DNA of 7,276 nt from Bacteroidia bacterium. Lineage in GTDB: Bacteria; Bacteroidota; Bacteroidia; Bacteroidales; Azobacteroidaceae. Numbering within the stretch: position 1 is the first letter of the stretch; each line of letters opens with the position of its first letter. The notes under the pieces are model-generated. The model saw nothing but the letters and a program-made list of their open reading frames with translations, was not told where the DNA came from and made no database searches. Below are positions 6,121-7,276 of this stretch, piece by piece. The DNA lies in assembly GCA_025999935.1 (NCBI GenBank), contig BNXY01000084.1:1-7276 (forward strand), written 5' to 3'. The position numbers and the translations under genes were made by a program.

Positions 6121-6853
6121 CAGACGAATCGCAAAAAATACTATTTTCTTGTATATAAGATTGTTGTTCACAATGGCAGTCAGTTTATATACATCAAGAG
6201 TTGTATTGTCTGTACTGGGAGTGGATGATTTTGGACTGAGTGTTGTCATTACAAGTGTAGTAGCAATGTTTGACTTTATTAATCATTCGATGGCTGTTTC
6301 CACTTCTCGATTTTTTACTTATGAACTTGGTAAAAATGATTTTGAAAAATTAAGAAAAACATTTTCTGCCTCATTCACAGTTCATATAATAATTGCTATT
6401 ATAATCATTATATTATGCGAAACGATAGGGTTGTGGTATTTGGAAAATAAAATGATTATACCAGAAGGACGTATGACGGCAGCAAGGTGGGTTTATCAAT
6501 TATCGTTGATTGGGGCTTTTATTGCTATAATTCAGTCTCCTTTTGACGCATTAATTATATCTCACGAGAAAATGAACGTATATGCCTATATAGGAATACT
6601 CAATTCTTGTTTGAAACTTGCAATAGTTTATTTGTTGATTTTTGGCAATTTTGATAAACTGATTTTTATGCAATTCTTACATTATGTGTTACAGTTGTTA
6701 TTGCTTTGTTTTATATATGTTATTGCATCAAAAAATTTCAAGAGTGTAAATATTGCTTTGAATGGGATAAAACAACAATATACCCGATACTATCATTTTC
6801 TGGTTGGAATTTGTATTCTATTATTGGTTCTGATACCAAAGATAAAGGGGTAA
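6098..6853 (+). CDS. wzx: Wzx-type polysaccharide flippase, N-terminal part (frameshifted)
   Basis: From ATG 6098 the frame gives 251 residues and ends at TAA 6851-6853. Residues 1 to about 212 read as a MATE/MVF-superfamily O-unit flippase: NNRRIAKNTIFLYIRLLFTMAVSLYTSRVVLSVLGVDDFGL, then several hydrophobic helices and FINHSMAVSTSRFFTYELGK. After the run of six A at 6730-6735 the protein sense is lost in this frame; the last 39 residues or so are out-of-frame sequence. Wzx moves undecaprenyl-diphosphate-linked repeat units across the inner membrane, so it completes the pathway served by the upstream enzymes. The in-frame TTG at 6092 is less likely than ATG 6098; either overlaps the glycosyltransferase gene. 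Whether a full protein is made depends on the nature of the frameshift. Confidence 0.83.
   Translation: MPTVSENNRRIAKNTIFLYIRLLFTMAVSLYTSRVVLSVLGVDDFGLSVVITSVVAMFDFINHSMAVSTSRFFTYELGKNDFEKLRKTFSASFTVHIIIAIIIIILCETIGLWYLENKMIIPEGRMTAARWVYQLSLIGAFIAIIQSPFDALIISHEKMNVYAYIGILNSCLKLAIVYLLIFGNFDKLIFMQFLHYVLQLLLLCFIYVIASKNFKSVNIALNGIKQQYTRYYHFLVGICILLLVLIPKIKG
6730..6735 (+). other. A6 run where the flippase reading frame breaks
   Basis: The six A sit between TC and TTTC. In the upstream frame the codons are TCA AAA AAT TTC. One more A would give TCA AAA AAA TTT CAA GAG TGT and restore SKKFQEC, which continues as good flippase sequence. The heptamer A AAA AAT also has the X XXY YYZ form of a -1 slippery site. 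The site may be a sequencing or assembly deletion, a mutation, a phase-variable tract or a slippage point. Confidence 0.8.
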
Positions 6854-7276
6854 ATATCATTTTAAATTTATTTTTTACCACAGCAGTAAATGCAGCTTTT
6901 GGATTGGCTGTACAGGTTAATACTGCATTAAGCGCATTATATCACAATTTTATGATGGCAGTAAAACCTCAATTAGTTAAATATTATGCAGAAAATCGCA
7001 TATCGGAAATGAATCATTTAGCAGTAAATGCAACAAAATATTCTTTTATTTTATGTTTTATTCCATATCTTCCAATAATGGTTGAGATAGATTTCATTCT
7101 TAATATTTGGTTAAAAAATGTTCCCGAATATGTTAATGTCTTTTGTCTATTGTTTTTAATTACAGGATTACTTAATACTTTTTGGGGAGCAATTAATTAT
7201 GTTGTTTATGCTACATCAAAAATTAGAAAAATTAGTTTTGTGATTGGAACTATTTATTTGTTTATTCCTGTTATAT
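6736..7276 (+). pseudogene. wzx: Wzx-type flippase, C-terminal part in the -1 frame, cut by the window edge
   Basis: Starting with TTT at 6736 the -1 frame is open to the last base, about 180 codons, and reads as the continuation of the same flippase: FQECKYCFEWDKTTIYPILS, then FSGWNLYSIIGSDTKDKGVN, LNLFFTTAVNAAFGLAVQVN, FMMAVKPQLVKYYAEN and later hydrophobic helices (FILCFIPYLPIMVEIDFILN, VFCLLFLITGLLNTFWGAIN). The FSGWN, GVNIILNLFF..AVNAA and KPQ.VKYYA blocks are typical of this family at this position. It has no start codon of its own near its beginning and joins exactly to the N-terminal part if one A is added at 6730-6735. Together, about 392 residues are visible; the usual length is near 480-500, so roughly the last fifth lies beyond the window. 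I label it pseudogene for the broken frame only. Confidence 0.82.

Noticed and set aside
1..7276. CRISPR array, tRNA, rRNA or insertion-sequence transposase
   Set aside because: I saw no regularly spaced repeats, no tRNA-like cloverleaf or rRNA segments, and no transposase motifs in any plausible frame.

Overview
The window looks like a chromosomal surface-polysaccharide (capsule or O-antigen) locus from a Bacteroidales-type bacterium. Three things point that way: a UpxY-family antiterminator tail at the left edge, a promoter of the Bacteroidetes type (TTTG, then TAnnTTTG), and A/T-rich translation starts with little Shine-Dalgarno signal. No species can be named from the sequence.

Layout, all real genes on the + strand. 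Positions 1-269 hold the C-terminal part of a UpxY/NusG-like antiterminator, cut by the window edge. Positions 269-333 hold a long palindrome and a good promoter. An AAA/DUF4143 ATPase with a PD-(D/E)XK-like tail follows (about 334-1491); it looks like an accessory cassette placed between the regulator and the biosynthetic genes. Positions 1492-1768 contain no convincing gene. From 1769 to the right edge runs a tight unidirectional operon: a UDP-glucuronate 4-epimerase-like SDR (1769-2794), a hexapeptide acyltransferase (2804-3337), a second SDR epimerase with a Cys-rich insert, of the dTDP-L-rhamnose 4-epimerase (WbiB) type (3353-4489), a membrane-anchored hexapeptide acyltransferase (4505-5128), a putative glycosyltransferase (5125-6120), and a Wzx-type flippase (6098 to beyond 7276).

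How the genes fit together: the epimerases would make activated sugars (probably UDP-galacturonate and possibly a dTDP-6-deoxyhexose), the glycosyltransferase would add a sugar to the lipid-linked repeat unit, one or both acyltransferases would O- or N-acylate it, and the flippase would move it across the inner membrane. The antiterminator would normally allow transcription through such a long operon.

The most striking observation is that the flippase is split by a one-base frameshift at a run of six A (6730-6735). Restoring a seventh A joins two halves that both read as good Wzx protein, and the second half stays open to the window end. This may be an assembly error, a real inactivation, a phase-variable switch, or slippage rescue. 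Other notable points are the palindrome overlapping the ATPase promoter, a perfect 15-bp hairpin inside the first acyltransferase gene, and a strong fall in G+C from left to right. I see no wholly new system; the locus is a recognisable polysaccharide operon with a few unusual details.
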